Of a stretch of DNA of 64,000 nt, positions 53,794-64,000 are shown piece after piece. Origin of the DNA: Entomortierella parvispora (lineage: Eukaryota; Mortierellomycota; Mortierellomycetes; Mortierellales; Mortierellaceae); assembly GCA_963573315.1 (NCBI GenBank), contig OY752143.1:1922001-1986000 (forward strand). The letters are read 5' to 3'. Both the position numbers and the translations under genes were made by a program. The first letter of the stretch is position 1. Every line of letters starts with the position of its first letter. Under the pieces are notes generated by a model, which saw only the letters and a program-made list of their open reading frames with translations, did no database searches and was not told where the DNA came from.

Positions 53794-55201
53794 GGGATAT
53801 CAAGCAGTCTCCAGGCAGGACACAATGAAAGAAGCAACGTGGATGCTAATGGGAGAAAAGAATTGCAAAGAATGTATGAGTAAACCTGTTGTTTAGCACA
53901 CGGAAATCGGAGTCGGGCAGGGTAGTGCTGGCAATCATATGACGGGTGGTGGTCATTTGGTCATTCTGATGCGGGCTTCTGTAAGTGATGTCTGATGAAT
54001 CTGAATCCTTGAACTGGGCAGTCCAGAGCGCCTCTGTCTGCTAGCACTCTCTAGAAACTTTTGCCCAGGTGAGAGAGTCTTCTGATCCATGAGCTCCACG
54101 CTGTACTCATCACCAAAACGCCTGAACAGGCGTTGAACGTGAGGAATCAGACGCCCCTCCCAAGATGAAGAGACCAGAGTAAAGATGGGATCCTCGACGA
54201 GATTGACTTGAACATATGAAGATTCTCTCCACAAGCATTACCTTGAATGATGGGCCGATAAATAACGGTGAAGTCGTTGTCTGGTTGATTTCAAGGCAAG
54301 TCTGATGTCGGATGACAGTGGGGATGGCGAAGGCTGATTGAGTTGTGAGTCGAGTTGCGTTGGGTTGAGTTTGGTTAATATACAATGGCTGTCCCGAGGT
54401 GAGGATCCGGTGAGAACAAAGAATTGGTCCCGAGGCGTGACGAGGATGGAGAGAGGCGTTTTCGGCTGGGGGGTGCAGACTCTTGGCTCGACAGACTTGA
54501 GAAGGAAGAACAGATGGAAGGATGGATGGGAGAGGAGAAGAAGGGAGAGAAGGGAGAGGAGAGACGAGCGGAGACAGAAGACGGAAAACAACAGGCAGGC
54601 AGGCAGACAGGCAGGCAGGCCTTGCTGGGTTGGAAGTGCGTGCAGCGTGTGCCGTAATGAAAAAAGAGCAGTTCTTGTGGTCGTTCTTGTGGTCGTCGAA
54701 AGAATAAAGTACAAACAGGACGAGCGAGCAAAAAAGGGTCTGCCACAACGTGGGGGAAAGCCCCCGGAGCACACTTCCGTTTCTTTCTCTTTTTCTCTCT
54801 GCACACACACTTTCTGCCTTTTATTCTCTGCCCCTCTCTCCCCAGTGTGGTCCCTCCTAACGTCTATCTCTCCGCTTGCCAGCTGCTCCGCCTGCCTGCC
54901 TGGATATCTGTCAATCGGACCGACTGTCTGACTTGCTGTGGGGGAGGAAGGGGCAATGAAACCTCCCACCTCTGTCGCAGTCCTCTTTTCTGTTCGTTCG
55001 TTTGCTCTCCGCCAAAAAAAAGGGGGGGAAGTTGGGGGAAGCGAGGGGGTGGAGGACGAGGTGCATTCATCTAGCCATTCATCGGACAGTAGCACACCAA
55101 CTTCATCGATGCCATGCAACCTCATTCCTTCGTTTGAGTGAAGTTGCCACCACCTTTTTTTTTTTTTTTTTTTTGTTTTGTGTGACTGCGCAGCTTCTTT
55201 T
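53794..55201. other. Upstream region of SET2, with an unexplained open frame
   Basis: On the minus strand 53953-54234 is open for 93 codons with protein-like wording (VNLVEDPIFTLVSSSWEG, FRRFGDEYSVELMDQKTL) but has no suitable start codon and ends at a stop. It could be an exon of a small gene or a leader sequence. 54400-54800 is strongly pyrimidine-rich on the minus strand, with a GGCA repeat at 54592-54620. A further T-run lies at 55157-55173. No other gene was found. Confidence 0.3.
54592..54620 (+). repeat. CAGG/GGCA tetranucleotide repeat
   Basis: Seven near-perfect CAGG units with one interruption (CAGA). It lies in the SET2 upstream region. Confidence 0.85.
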
Positions 55202-56484
55202 TTATTGGCTTTTTGCTTGCGCGTCGCTTCCAAAGCCTGGAGGACCTCCAAGTTGTCCAGGTTGACCTGTGCCTACTGGAAGACCCGAGAAGCCTGCTCC
55301 CATACTAGTAAAGCCTTGCTGAGGCTGAGTCGGATGCGAATGAGGATGATGGTGCTGCTGCAAGTGTTGGGGTTGATTCAAGTGTTGCTGGTGAGGAGGG
55401 TAGCCCCCATAAAGAAACTGGCCACTGCCCTGCCCAAAACCCGCGCCGCCTCCAAACCCGCGTTGCTGGCCAAAGCCTTGCCCAAAGCCTTGTCCATAAC
55501 CCTGCCCAAAGCCTTGACCGTAGCCTTGCTGACCGAATCCACCGCCGTAGGCTAAAAAACAAAGACAGCTCAGTGGTTGGATAACATGATCGAGTGGCAA
55601 ATTGTTTGATGGGCGCGTGTCACTTCATTTTCCCGCCATTTTTTCAATTCCCGCCATTTTTCCTGCTTGCATTGAGTAAGTTGAGGCCATGCGGAAAAAA
55701 ACACAAAAGAAGAAACCTACCATTAGGCCCTCCAAAACCACCATACCCTCCGCTGCCTCCGAAACGAGGACCCCTAAAAATTCAGATTGACTCGACTCGA
55801 GTTAGCCCTGCAGCCTCTTGATCCAGCTCATTCGCAAGAGACTTTGATAACGGTATCATTACCCAAACACTTGGCGACCTGCGTTGGGGTCTCCTTGAAC
55901 AGAAACACCGTTGGGCCCCGTGACATTCGCGGCTTGCATACCCTTAGGTCCAGGGACTACATCATACTCCACCACCTCGCCCTGCGTAAGAGACATTCAA
56001 AATGAAATATTTAGAATCCGTCCTTTGCCTAGGCGGTGGATATTTGCCAATGCAGTGAACACCAAGCATGAAGAATAAAAAATATCGTTACCTCGGCCAG
56101 ACTCTTAAATCCACCGTTGTTGTGGATAGCAGTATGGTGAACAAAGACTAAGGCAGGCATACAGGTCAAAACAAGTGGGCAGGGTAAAAGTGAGCCAAAT
56201 CTGCTTTACTCTCATTGAAGTCATCCTCCACACCTTCATCGAGTACGAGTCCAAGAGGTTTCCAAAAAGTTGTGGATGTCGTGCCCGTGTTGAAGCAATA
56301 CTTCAAAGATAGGCAAAAGCACATCAAGGCAGGGGGTCCAAAGAAGGGTGGACAATGGAATCAAAAACATACCCTCTTCAGAAGGTGAAGCCTCTGTACT
56401 CTCAGAGTCTATGATAAAGCCAAATCCTTTCTGGCTATTAAAGAACTTTACGCGTCCTGTCTTGCGAGTGGGTAAGGCAGACAT
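55202..56484 (-). CDS. Cold-shock-domain (Y-box type) RNA-binding protein
   Basis: 229 residues, five exons; introns 55552-55720, 55774-55862, 55982-56091 and 56148-56372. The cold-shock domain is assembled from three exons: [15 protein letters not shown] (RNP1-like), [21 protein letters not shown] (RNP2 region) and [20 protein letters not shown]. After it comes a low-complexity tail: [16 protein letters not shown], then repeated [10 protein letters not shown] units and a Gln/His-rich part, as in phase-separating RNA-binding proteins. Such proteins bind single-stranded RNA or DNA and influence mRNA stability and translation. The splice junctions agree with the conserved domain. Confidence 0.93.
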
Positions 56485-56649
56485 TACTGAATTGTGAGAA
56501 AAGAACGAGGGTGATGAATGAGATGTTGGGAACTACATGAGGGAAGGAAACTCCAACTCCAAACCCCCAGTGGGTCACGTGGAGCGCAGGGCTTGGTGTA
56601 TCATTTTCTTTACGAATTCGTTTCTTTTATTTGGGCGGTATGATTTTGC

Positions 56650-57562
56650 TCAGGTTTGCTTCGCAATCTTGATTTGGAAGGTACAGGCAGGCAAAGAAGA
56701 CGTTTCTGCAACAACAACACTCGCAATTCCCAAGTTTGATAGGATGCCACGAAGGATACCGCAGGGGAACCAAAGATACTATAGCCAGGTAAAATCGGAT
56801 AGTGTGTTAATTTATGATGATCCCAAGCAGTATGTATAAATTCTAGACAGCAGTGTTCCGGACTACACTTACCGGTGTTACTCTTTTTACAGACTCGGCC
56901 GAGCTTTGGTCATGGGCCATTCTTGTGAACCATCGAAAGCTGTTGTCCTGCAATACATATACACCCTAAACGTAAGGAATTCAATGATGGAAAGATAATA
57001 TAATCGTCAGTGCTCGAATCTATTCATGAGCCACGGCAAGATCTATCGTCGGTGTGAGAGATGTTAAAACTTGAACATACTCTGTGGTTTGTCTTTAGAT
57101 TGTCAATCTGCTTCTTGAACAGAAACATCCACACTTCCTTGCAAACAAATTTCACCACGTCCAAATTGTCAGTGAACCGCATCCTGTCTTTGCTTATCCT
57201 GAAGCAGAATTAGAGATGGTTTTCAGTTTGCGCGGGTTAGCTTTTCCACTTGCAGGTATGAGTGTCCACAAGGCACCAATTCTGACGCAGGGCTATCCTT
57301 ACTTTTCGATCAACCGTTCTCCCACGCGGAAGCCAATCATCTCCAGCTTGTAATATACTGCCTCCATAGCCTCATCCCCTTCTGAGTAGTCCTTGGGTCC
57401 GCCAGCGCCATCGTTGGGATTGCCATAAGAAGGGTCGAAATCTGGCCCTGCTTTAAGGGGGTCATCCTTGATGGTTCGAATCATTGCCTCGACCATCTCT
57501 GTGGTCAAGAACTCAACCGCTGCTTCATTAACGAGCTTGGATGGAACCTGGTTTGCTGCCAT
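56650..57562 (-). CDS. TRS33: TRAPP complex subunit Trs33/TRAPPC6
   Basis: 199 residues, four exons; introns 56779-56872, 56966-57080 and 57199-57302. Family marks: [17 protein letters not shown]-type helix ([15 protein letters not shown]), [36 protein letters not shown] and [17 protein letters not shown] with ACTFQIKI at the end, matching the Bet3/Trs33 fold. TRAPPC6/Trs33 is a core subunit of the TRAPP tethering complexes that activate Ypt1/Rab1 at the Golgi. A Gly/Asp-rich insertion (residues 40-65) is not part of the fold. It is head-to-head with the NF-YB gene. Confidence 0.95.
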
Positions 57563-57950
57563 GTCTGATTTGTGTCTGGCTAGGCTGGCTGGTGGCGGCG
57601 ATGGCGTTCCTGTCTGACTGAATCCAGCTGGATGATGAGGGGATGCAATTTGGTGCTCAGCGACAAACGCGTCCCACGTCTGTCCGTGCCGACCGCCACG
57701 CGCTCACGTACAAAGAAAGGGACGCTCGAGACGCAACGTGCTCACGTACAGAGTCCGAGACCATCAAAAGTTGCGGTCTCAATCATGGCATGCAATGTCG
57801 CCCTCAGTGTCTTTCTTCCGCTTAATCGCCATCCATCCAACCAAACGCTCTTGTTTTCCCCCACGTCCTTCGTCGTAAGCGCTCTGCACCCTCGCTCATC
57901 CCTCTTCACTGTCGTCATCCTAGCCCACCTTCATTGCACCAAACGCAGCC
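57563..57950. promoter_or_regulatory. Divergent promoter (TRS33 / NF-YB)
   Basis: 388 bp between two opposing start codons. The side next to 57951 is pyrimidine-rich. No CCAAT box was noted, although one neighbour encodes a CCAAT-binding subunit. Confidence 0.45.
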
Positions 57951-58634
57951 ATGTCGGAGCCCCATCAATCGGGAGATGAACTTGATGACTACAAGGAGCA
58001 AGATCGCTTCCTGCCCATCGCCAACGTAGCTCGAATCATGAAGAAGGCTCTCCCTGACAATGCGAAGATTGCAAAGGAAGCCAAGGAGACTGTCCAGGAA
58101 TGCGTATCAGAATTCATCTCGTTCATTACGAGTGAAGGTAAGACGAGCTGACCAACAGCGGAGCAGACCTGGTGCCACAAAATGATTTTTTGGTACGTTG
58201 CTGACGCCCAATGACCTTTTCTTCTTAAAACCACCTCTCGGTGTAGCCAGCGACAGGTGCCAGTTGGAAAAGCGAAAAACGATCAATGGCGAAGATATCC
58301 TGTGGGCCATGCAGTCGCTTGGATTCGAGAACTACGCAGAGGCTCTCAAGATCTACCTTTCAAAATACCGAGAGGTAATATTTGTGTGCTTTCTCTCCAA
58401 TGTTTATGACTGGCTGAGGATTGGGCCACGTTGCGAACACAAAAAACAACAACAGCTTACCTTGTCCCGTTCTCATAGACAACAAAAATCGAACGTCAGG
58501 CTGCCACCTCCAAGGACAAGGATGGTGATGAGGATTCAAAGAACCTTGACGATAGTACCCACTTTCAAGCGCAGGATCTTAATGCAAGCTACTACCAAGC
58601 CCAGAATGGCGACTACCAGGGACTGCACCAATAG
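57951..58634 (+). CDS. HAP3: CCAAT-binding factor subunit NF-YB/HAP3
   Basis: 156 residues, three exons; introns 58138-58246 and 58375-58478. Histone-fold core: [60 protein letters not shown] and [20 protein letters not shown], all standard for NF-YB/HAP3. It pairs with HAP5/NF-YC and HAP2/NF-YA to bind CCAAT promoters; in fungi this complex controls respiratory, iron and redox genes. The C-terminal exon is Gln/Asp-rich and disordered. The Cys in SDRCQLEK is the conserved one proposed to sense redox state in Aspergillus. Confidence 0.97.
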
Positions 58635-58711
58635 ACTCCCTACATCTACCCCCCCTTTTCACCTGCATAGAACCTGAGTCCTTCATCTGTAAAATTATTT
58701 AATAAAATCCG

Positions 58712-59965
58712 TCAACATCCAAGGAAGGCAAGTGCCCTGTCCAGAGATTCTGCGGCTGTCTTCACGCTTGCAAGCTGCTTCTCTGTCCAGTCTTCGCGAG
58801 CAGGGTCCCGGAGCCACCAGGGGGCAATATTGACTTGCAGGTGGTAAAGGATGACTTTGTATTCCTGGTTGCCTTTGCCAAACTGCTGCAACCCATGCTT
58901 GTCCTTCAGGACTTTCAAAAAGTACTGCAGCAATTCCTTCTGATCCACTGTCATATCTCTCAGCTTTTCTTGCTCGCCTTCATCATAGGGGTCCTCTGAC
59001 CGGGCAAAGATCCATTCGAATCCAGCGCACCATTCTTGCTCGGATGGGAATCCACCTGCAAATTCAAAGTCATGAAGCCCTACAATCCGGTTACCAACTA
59101 CCAACATGTTTCTTGACTCAAAGTCCCCATGAAGAAAACACATGGGGCGTTCCACAGTCGCTCCTTCAGGAAGTTCGTCCTTGTTGGCGAATTGCTCCTC
59201 AAGTTCTCCTGACTGGACCTTTTGGATCAGGTGCTCGAGCCTCGGCAAAAAAGGTACAATTTCGCCAAACTTGTCTTTGACCTTCTCCATGTTTTCGATC
59301 TCATTCCTGATGTTTTTGGTGACAAACTCGCCCCAGGACTGGAAGGGTCCCCCGCCGCCTTCCATCAGGGGGCCGACTTCGGGCTGTTCCTCTGGACCAT
59401 GGACAAAATTCCCGATGGCTTTGATGTCAATGGACCGTAGCTTGGCGAAGATCTCGGCAGCTTGATCCACGATTATCTTTTTGTCATCTTGTGACATCTC
59501 ATCCCAGACAGAGTCGAGCGGTACACCGGGCAGTCGGCTCATGATAATATAGTCGTAGGGGACGATTTTTGAGGATTCTTCCTTGTGCATCTTGGCCTCC
59601 TCAATACTAGTTCCCATGATCGAAGGGACACAGACAGTCTCCCCAAGTGCATCTTTCGCCAGCTGGAGGGCCAGTACCTCGTTTGTAATCTTTGTATGGT
59701 CCCAAAAGCGTCCACCGAGCCGTATCACATATTCGGACCCGTCTGCACACCTTGCGAGATAAACGCGGTTATTGTACCCGCGTTTGAAGTAAAAAAGCTC
59801 GCTCAGTTGCTTCCGGAGATGAAACTCGATAAGGCGCTGAGCCTTGGCGAAGGTGAGAAAAATTCCCTTGCGTGGGCCTTGATTCTCAAAGTAAATGTCG
59901 GCAATAAGAGCCTCCTCGTCTGCTGCGGCGGGGATGGGGATGATGGTTGATTCCTCGGCAGTCAT
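58712..59965 (-). CDS. Aminoglycoside-phosphotransferase/choline-kinase-fold protein
   Basis: 417 residues, one exon. Kinase-like fold of the APH family: RGYNNRVYLARCADGSEYV (nucleotide-binding strand region), YIIMSRLPGVPLDSVW (hinge), catalytic loop FLHGDFESRNMLV (HGDxxxxN) and metal-binding GLHDFEFAGGFP (DFE). The family phosphorylates small molecules or sometimes proteins; fungi carry many members with unknown substrates, so no substrate is given. No signal peptide or membrane segment. It is convergent with the NF-YB gene, with 77 bp between the stop codons. Confidence 0.85.
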   Translation of the reverse strand: MTAEESTIIPIPAAADEEALIADIYFENQGPRKGIFLTFAKAQRLIEFHLRKQLSELFYFKRGYNNRVYLARCADGSEYVIRLGGRFWDHTKITNEVLALQLAKDALGETVCVPSIMGTSIEEAKMHKEESSKIVPYDYIIMSRLPGVPLDSVWDEMSQDDKKIIVDQAAEIFAKLRSIDIKAIGNFVHGPEEQPEVGPLMEGGGGPFQSWGEFVTKNIRNEIENMEKVKDKFGEIVPFLPRLEHLIQKVQSGELEEQFANKDELPEGATVERPMCFLHGDFESRNMLVVGNRIVGLHDFEFAGGFPSEQEWCAGFEWIFARSEDPYDEGEQEKLRDMTVDQKELLQYFLKVLKDKHGLQQFGKGNQEYKVILYHLQVNIAPWWLRDPAREDWTEKQLASVKTAAESLDRALAFLGC

Positions 59966-61426
59966 GGCAGTATTCTATGGGGTTGTGTTGAGATGTCGAG
60001 GAGTGAAGGTGGATGAAGAAAAATGAAAAGAGAAAGAAAGAACCCTCCCTCCCCCCCCCCCAAAAAAAAAATCAAGGTTAATAAACAGTTCACGAAAGAA
60101 AAGAAAAATCCGCTCCATCGAGTCCAGAGGAGCCAGTGTCCGCAGTTTTCAAACAAGCTGCAGCTTGATCCCCTGTGGCGCATGAGGCCCAAACAGCCCT
60201 TTAAAGAGTTGGAGTTGCGGCTGCAGTTGTGCCCAAAAAATCAAACTGCAGCGCAAAGCGGTGCTTTTTGCTCGCGTCCCGCGTGAAAAGGCGCGTGCAA
60301 AAAAGGGGGACCACGATGCGTCCAGTGCGCCACCAATCACGAGAGAGTATTCTTTCAGACTAAAGGGGCGTTCCCAGCAGAGGAAACACAAAAAGGGCGA
60401 AGGTACCAGCATCAGGACCTTGACGGCATCTGGACCTCTCATGGTCTCATGGCACACATACAGAGAAAGAAAGAGAGACAACCCACGCTCGACTCGTCAC
60501 ATCCTTCCCCATCTCGCCTCACTTTCCTCTCCGCTCTGGCATGAGATAGCGCGCGGGTGGTCCTTGTGTCCAAGATAAAGTTGTGTTGTGTGTTGTGTGT
60601 GTTGTGCCTGGCGTGCCTTTCTTTGCCTGCTGGGGTCTGCTTGGTTGCCTGGAAGGCCACTCTTTTTCATTCCTCCTCCTCTTTCTCTCTCATCCTCAGC
60701 ATCGCCCTTTCCTTCCATCCCGTGTTCCTTCCTTCCTTCCTTCCTTCCATCCAATCAGCACGAAAAGGTAACTGACCACCACCGCAGGATCCTGCCGCAC
60801 TCAGGCTTGGTCCCAGTCGGCCCCCTTTGCCATCCACACACGGACCTGAATCCCCATTTGTGCCAAAGGGCATGCATTTCGTCAGATGATGGACTCTCCT
60901 TTTTTTTTCTTGGCCAGCCTCCGGGCCCTTGGACCGTCTGTCGACCACTCGGCTGCAGAATACACGAGGACGACACCAGTCATTTGCCTGGGTGCTCTAT
61001 GGGGGCCAAGCCATTGACCAGCTTCCTCTCCTGGCTTCTCTCTTTCTTTTCTTTTAATTCTCTCACTTACCTCATCCCTCTGTCCTCACATTCCCTTCCT
61101 TGTGCTCAGTCTGTAAGCATTCAGATGTGGCCTGCTGTACCTTGCTCCTTGTCGGCCCTTACCCCCTGATCACGAATGAACTGCCCTGCCACACGTCCGC
61201 GCGCTAACTCATCCTTCAACATATGCTGCTGGCTGTGTTGTTCTTTTTTTCCACCCTCTCTTTTCAGACGAGAAAAGGCGATTGCACCGGCGCCCTATTA
61301 TACCCATTGTATCCTAGTCAAAAGGAGTGAGCACAAACACCTGCCCCTTCACGCGAGATAGACTGCGTCTGGACAGATTAGACGCGAGTGACTCGGACAG
61401 CCCCCTATTAGAACAATCCGCCCAGC
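59966..61426. other. 1.46-kb divergent region (APH-fold gene / kinesin)
   Basis: No convincing gene. It contains C and A homopolymer runs at 60049-60070 and a CCTT repeat at 60726-60748. The second half is pyrimidine-rich and probably carries the kinesin promoter and 5' leader. Confidence 0.45.
60726..60748 (+). repeat. CCTT tetranucleotide repeat
   Basis: About five to six perfect units of CCTT upstream of the kinesin gene. Confidence 0.85.
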
Positions 61427-64000
61427 ATGTCAAACAACATCAAGGTCGTCTGTCGATTCCGTCCTCAGAATTCACTGGAAATTAGAGAGGGCGGTCAGCC
61501 AATCATCAACTATGATGACAATGGCCAATCCGTTAAAGTCGACGTAAGTCTCTGCTCGACAGTAGCACGCTGGAGGAGACGGCAACTGTTTCGATCAAGG
61601 GTCGAGCACGCTTCCCAAAGGGACTAACCCGAATGACCTTCTCTCATATATGAACCGTTGCCTCAACAGAGCAAGGAATATCCCGGAACTTTTACATTTG
61701 ATCGGGTCTTTCCCTCAGACTCCAAGCAGAAGGATGTTTTCGACTACTCCATCAGTACCATTGTTGACGGTATGTTGCCGTGCTGCTTCTGCCTTGTATG
61801 CATGCAGTGAGACTATTCTTACTTACATGGCTATAAACCCGTTAGATGTCATCAATGGATACAACGGCACAGTCTTTGCTTATGGTCAAACCGGTTCAGG
61901 AAAGACCTTTACAATGATGGTAAGGGGGACTGTCTATGCCCTGACCCTGACAGAAGGAGTGACTTCACGCTGACCACTCTTCTTTGGACCTTTTGACCAT
62001 GTGTCACCAATAGGGACCGTCCATTGATGACGAGAACACAAAGGGTATCATTCCACGAATCGTGGACCAAATTTTTGCTAGCATCTTGGCCTCGCCTTCG
62101 ACAATGGAGTACACAGTCAAGGTTTCGTACATGGAAATTTACATGGAAAAGATTCGCGATTTGCTCAATCGTACGTATTTCAGCCATAGTTCATGGATGG
62201 ATAGGTGTCGGGCATGTTGTCCAATTCACACGAGCATTTTCTGAACTTGTTGTACATTCTTGATATTGCACAGCCGTCAATGATAACCTGCCGATCCACG
62301 AAGAAAAGAATCGAGGTGTTTACGTAAAGGGGCTGTTTGAGGTCTATGTCAGCTCTATTTCCGAGATTCATGAAGTCATGCGACGTGGAGGAAACAGCAG
62401 AATGGTCGCATATACCAGTAAGTAGAGATCAGATGCATGATTGGACCGTCTATCACCTTCTTTCTTTTTGACAGTCGTTTTTTATTGCTTATTTTGATAT
62501 TCAGACATGAACTCTGAGAGTTCAAGATCCCATTCTATTTTCGTGGTCACCATCTCTCAAAAGAATCTGGTGGATGGAAGCGTGAAGAGCGGAAAACTCT
62601 ACCTTGTCGATTTGGCCGGCTCTGAAAAGGTCGGAAAGACTGGTGCTTCAGGGCAAACTCTGGAGGAAGCCAAAAAGATCAACAAGTCACTTTCTGCTCT
62701 CGGAATGGTCATCAATGCACTCACGGATGGCAAGGTAAAGAAATGATAATGACCGTTAGACTCTTCATAATCTTATTGACCTGAGGACGTTTCTGACACT
62801 ACTCTTTTATTATGACGCTTAGTCGACTCATATTCCCTATCGTGACAGTAAATTGACGAGAATTCTACAAGAATCCTTGGGAGGAAACTCGAGAACAACC
62901 CTCATCATCAATTGCTCTCCATCGTCTTACAATGATGCCGAAACGGTTGGTACCCTCAGATTCGGTACCAGAGCAAAGAGTATCAAGAACAAGGCCAAGA
63001 TCAACCAGGAACTCAGCGCCGCAGAACTCAAGATCCTACTCAAGAAGGTCCGGGCCGAGGGTCTTACTTATACTCAGTATATTGCTGCATTGGAGGGAGA
63101 GGTCAGTGTTTGGCGCCAGGGAGGTACTGTACCCAAGGCGGACTGGGCCAGTATGGAGAAGATTCAGGCTGGCGGCGGTACAGCACCAATCTCCAGTGTT
63201 CCCGGGTACATGACGCAGCAGGATACCTCACGGCCATCAACACCTGCCATTGCGCTCGAGTTGGACGAGCGAGAAGAGTTCTTGAAGCGTGAGAACGAAC
63301 TGACGGACCAGATTGCAGAAAAGGAGGCAGAGCTCTTGGCCAAGCAGCAGATGCTCGACTCGATGAAGGAGGAGCTTACATATCTCAAAGAGCAAGATTC
63401 ATCCAGTGCTGTCTATGAGCTGAACGATCTCAAGCTCCAATTGGAGAAGGTGTCTTATGAAAACAAGGAGGGCGCCATTACCGTAGACAGTCTTCGAGAG
63501 GTCAACCAAGAGCTCTCCAAGGACCTGGAAGAACTCAAGAAGCAACTTATGGAGATGCGCGTGGCTCAAAAGGATTTGAGCGATGGTGATAAGGAGAAGA
63601 AGAAGATGGAGAAGATGGCCCAAATGATGGCCGATTTGGATCCTTCTGGTGAGATCTCGGCCAAGGAAGCTCAGCTTCGCGAGACCCTCTTCAAGTTTGA
63701 GTCCCCCTCTGGTCTTTCGGCCGAGGAGACGATCGCCATCCGCAAGGAAATTGCTCAACAGCGATCGATCATTGAGCAGCACGAGCAAACGATTGCGGAC
63801 TTGAACCACGAGAACGCCTCCTTGACTATGAAGCGGGACGGACTCGAGATGCGCCTTACTGCTGCTGAGCTCGAATACGAGGAACTCCTCGACAAGACCA
63901 TTGCCGATGAGGAGGCCAACTCGTCCATTGACGTTTTGGAGACTATCTCTGAGCTCCGAAACAAAGTCGAGGCACAGTACGCTGCCAAGAGAGATCAGGC
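61427..64000 (+). CDS. Kinesin-1 heavy chain, 5' part (runs off the window)
   Basis: About 666 residues are visible; introns 61544-61669, 61770-61845, 61920-62013, 62171-62273, 62418-62504 and 62735-62822. The motor domain is at the N-terminus: KVVCRFRP, P-loop [13 protein letters not shown], switch [14 protein letters not shown], switch [30 protein letters not shown] and the neck start [17 protein letters not shown] long coiled coil follows the neck, broken by a Pro/Thr/Ser hinge. The N-terminal motor and neck sequence match conventional fungal kinesin-1, which carries vesicles and organelles toward microtubule plus ends. Stalk and tail lie beyond position 64000. Confidence 0.96.

Noticed and set aside
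54238-55251. 337-codon minus-strand frame upstream of SET2
   Set aside because: It is a translation of pyrimidine-rich low-complexity sequence and tetranucleotide repeats; no protein family resemblance.
1-64000. CRISPR arrays, bacterial operons or integrated viruses
   Set aside because: No regularly spaced repeats, no polycistronic bacterial layout and no viral replication or capsid genes were seen.

Overview
The window is nuclear DNA from a fungus. Genes are intron-rich, with about 70 introns that are mostly 65-190 bp long, and they lie on both strands with short gaps. It carries a fungal WASP/Las17, a GPI-type chitin deacetylase, a fungal kinesin-1, Set2 and NF-YB. It also keeps genes that the model yeasts have lost (CTNNBL1, a CENP-M-like protein and a possible FAAP100/FANCB-like protein). 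That mix suggests an early-diverging fungus, most likely a Mortierella-type Mucoromycota. The lineage is an inference from gene content and style, not a database match.

Layout: 0.9-9 kb holds a bestrophin-family channel, a mitochondrial PPR protein, COX10, an Rcf1/HIG1 protein and a Cup1-type LYR protein, so several neighbours serve mitochondria. 9-19 kb holds a mitochondrial-type isoleucyl-tRNA synthetase, an unidentified protein, a beta-propeller/coiled-coil protein resembling FAAP100/FANCB, and an ARMT1 (DUF89) phosphatase. 20-27.5 kb holds an oxysterol-binding protein, an SGNH hydrolase, WASP and chitin deacetylase. A 2.6 kb stretch without convincing genes follows. CTNNBL1 fills 30.1-32.8 kb.

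The most striking object is a complete DNA transposon at 32899-37784. It has two 333-bp terminal inverted repeats that look identical base for base, flanked by a 9-bp direct duplication (CTGTTCATC). Inside are two intact, convergent genes: a DUF6589-type protein and a RecQ-like helicase. Each inverted repeat runs through the start codon of the gene next to it, so one repeated sequence supplies the upstream region, the ATG and the first seven coding bases of both genes. The element sits 74 bp upstream of the CTNNBL1 start codon. Its intact ORFs and matching ends suggest recent, perhaps current, activity.

Right of the element are DPH3/KTI11, a small secreted cupredoxin-like protein, a 1431-residue Ser-rich disordered protein with three SxIP motifs, a CENP-M-like kinetochore protein with a recognisable P-loop, the H3K36 methyltransferase Set2, a cold-shock-domain protein, TRAPP subunit Trs33/TRAPPC6, NF-YB/HAP3, an aminoglycoside-phosphotransferase-fold protein and kinesin-1, which runs off the right edge. 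Four introns use GC instead of GT donors, all with the same GCAAGT. Gene models were built by hand from reading frame, splice signals and phase agreement; every complete spliced model sums to a multiple of three.
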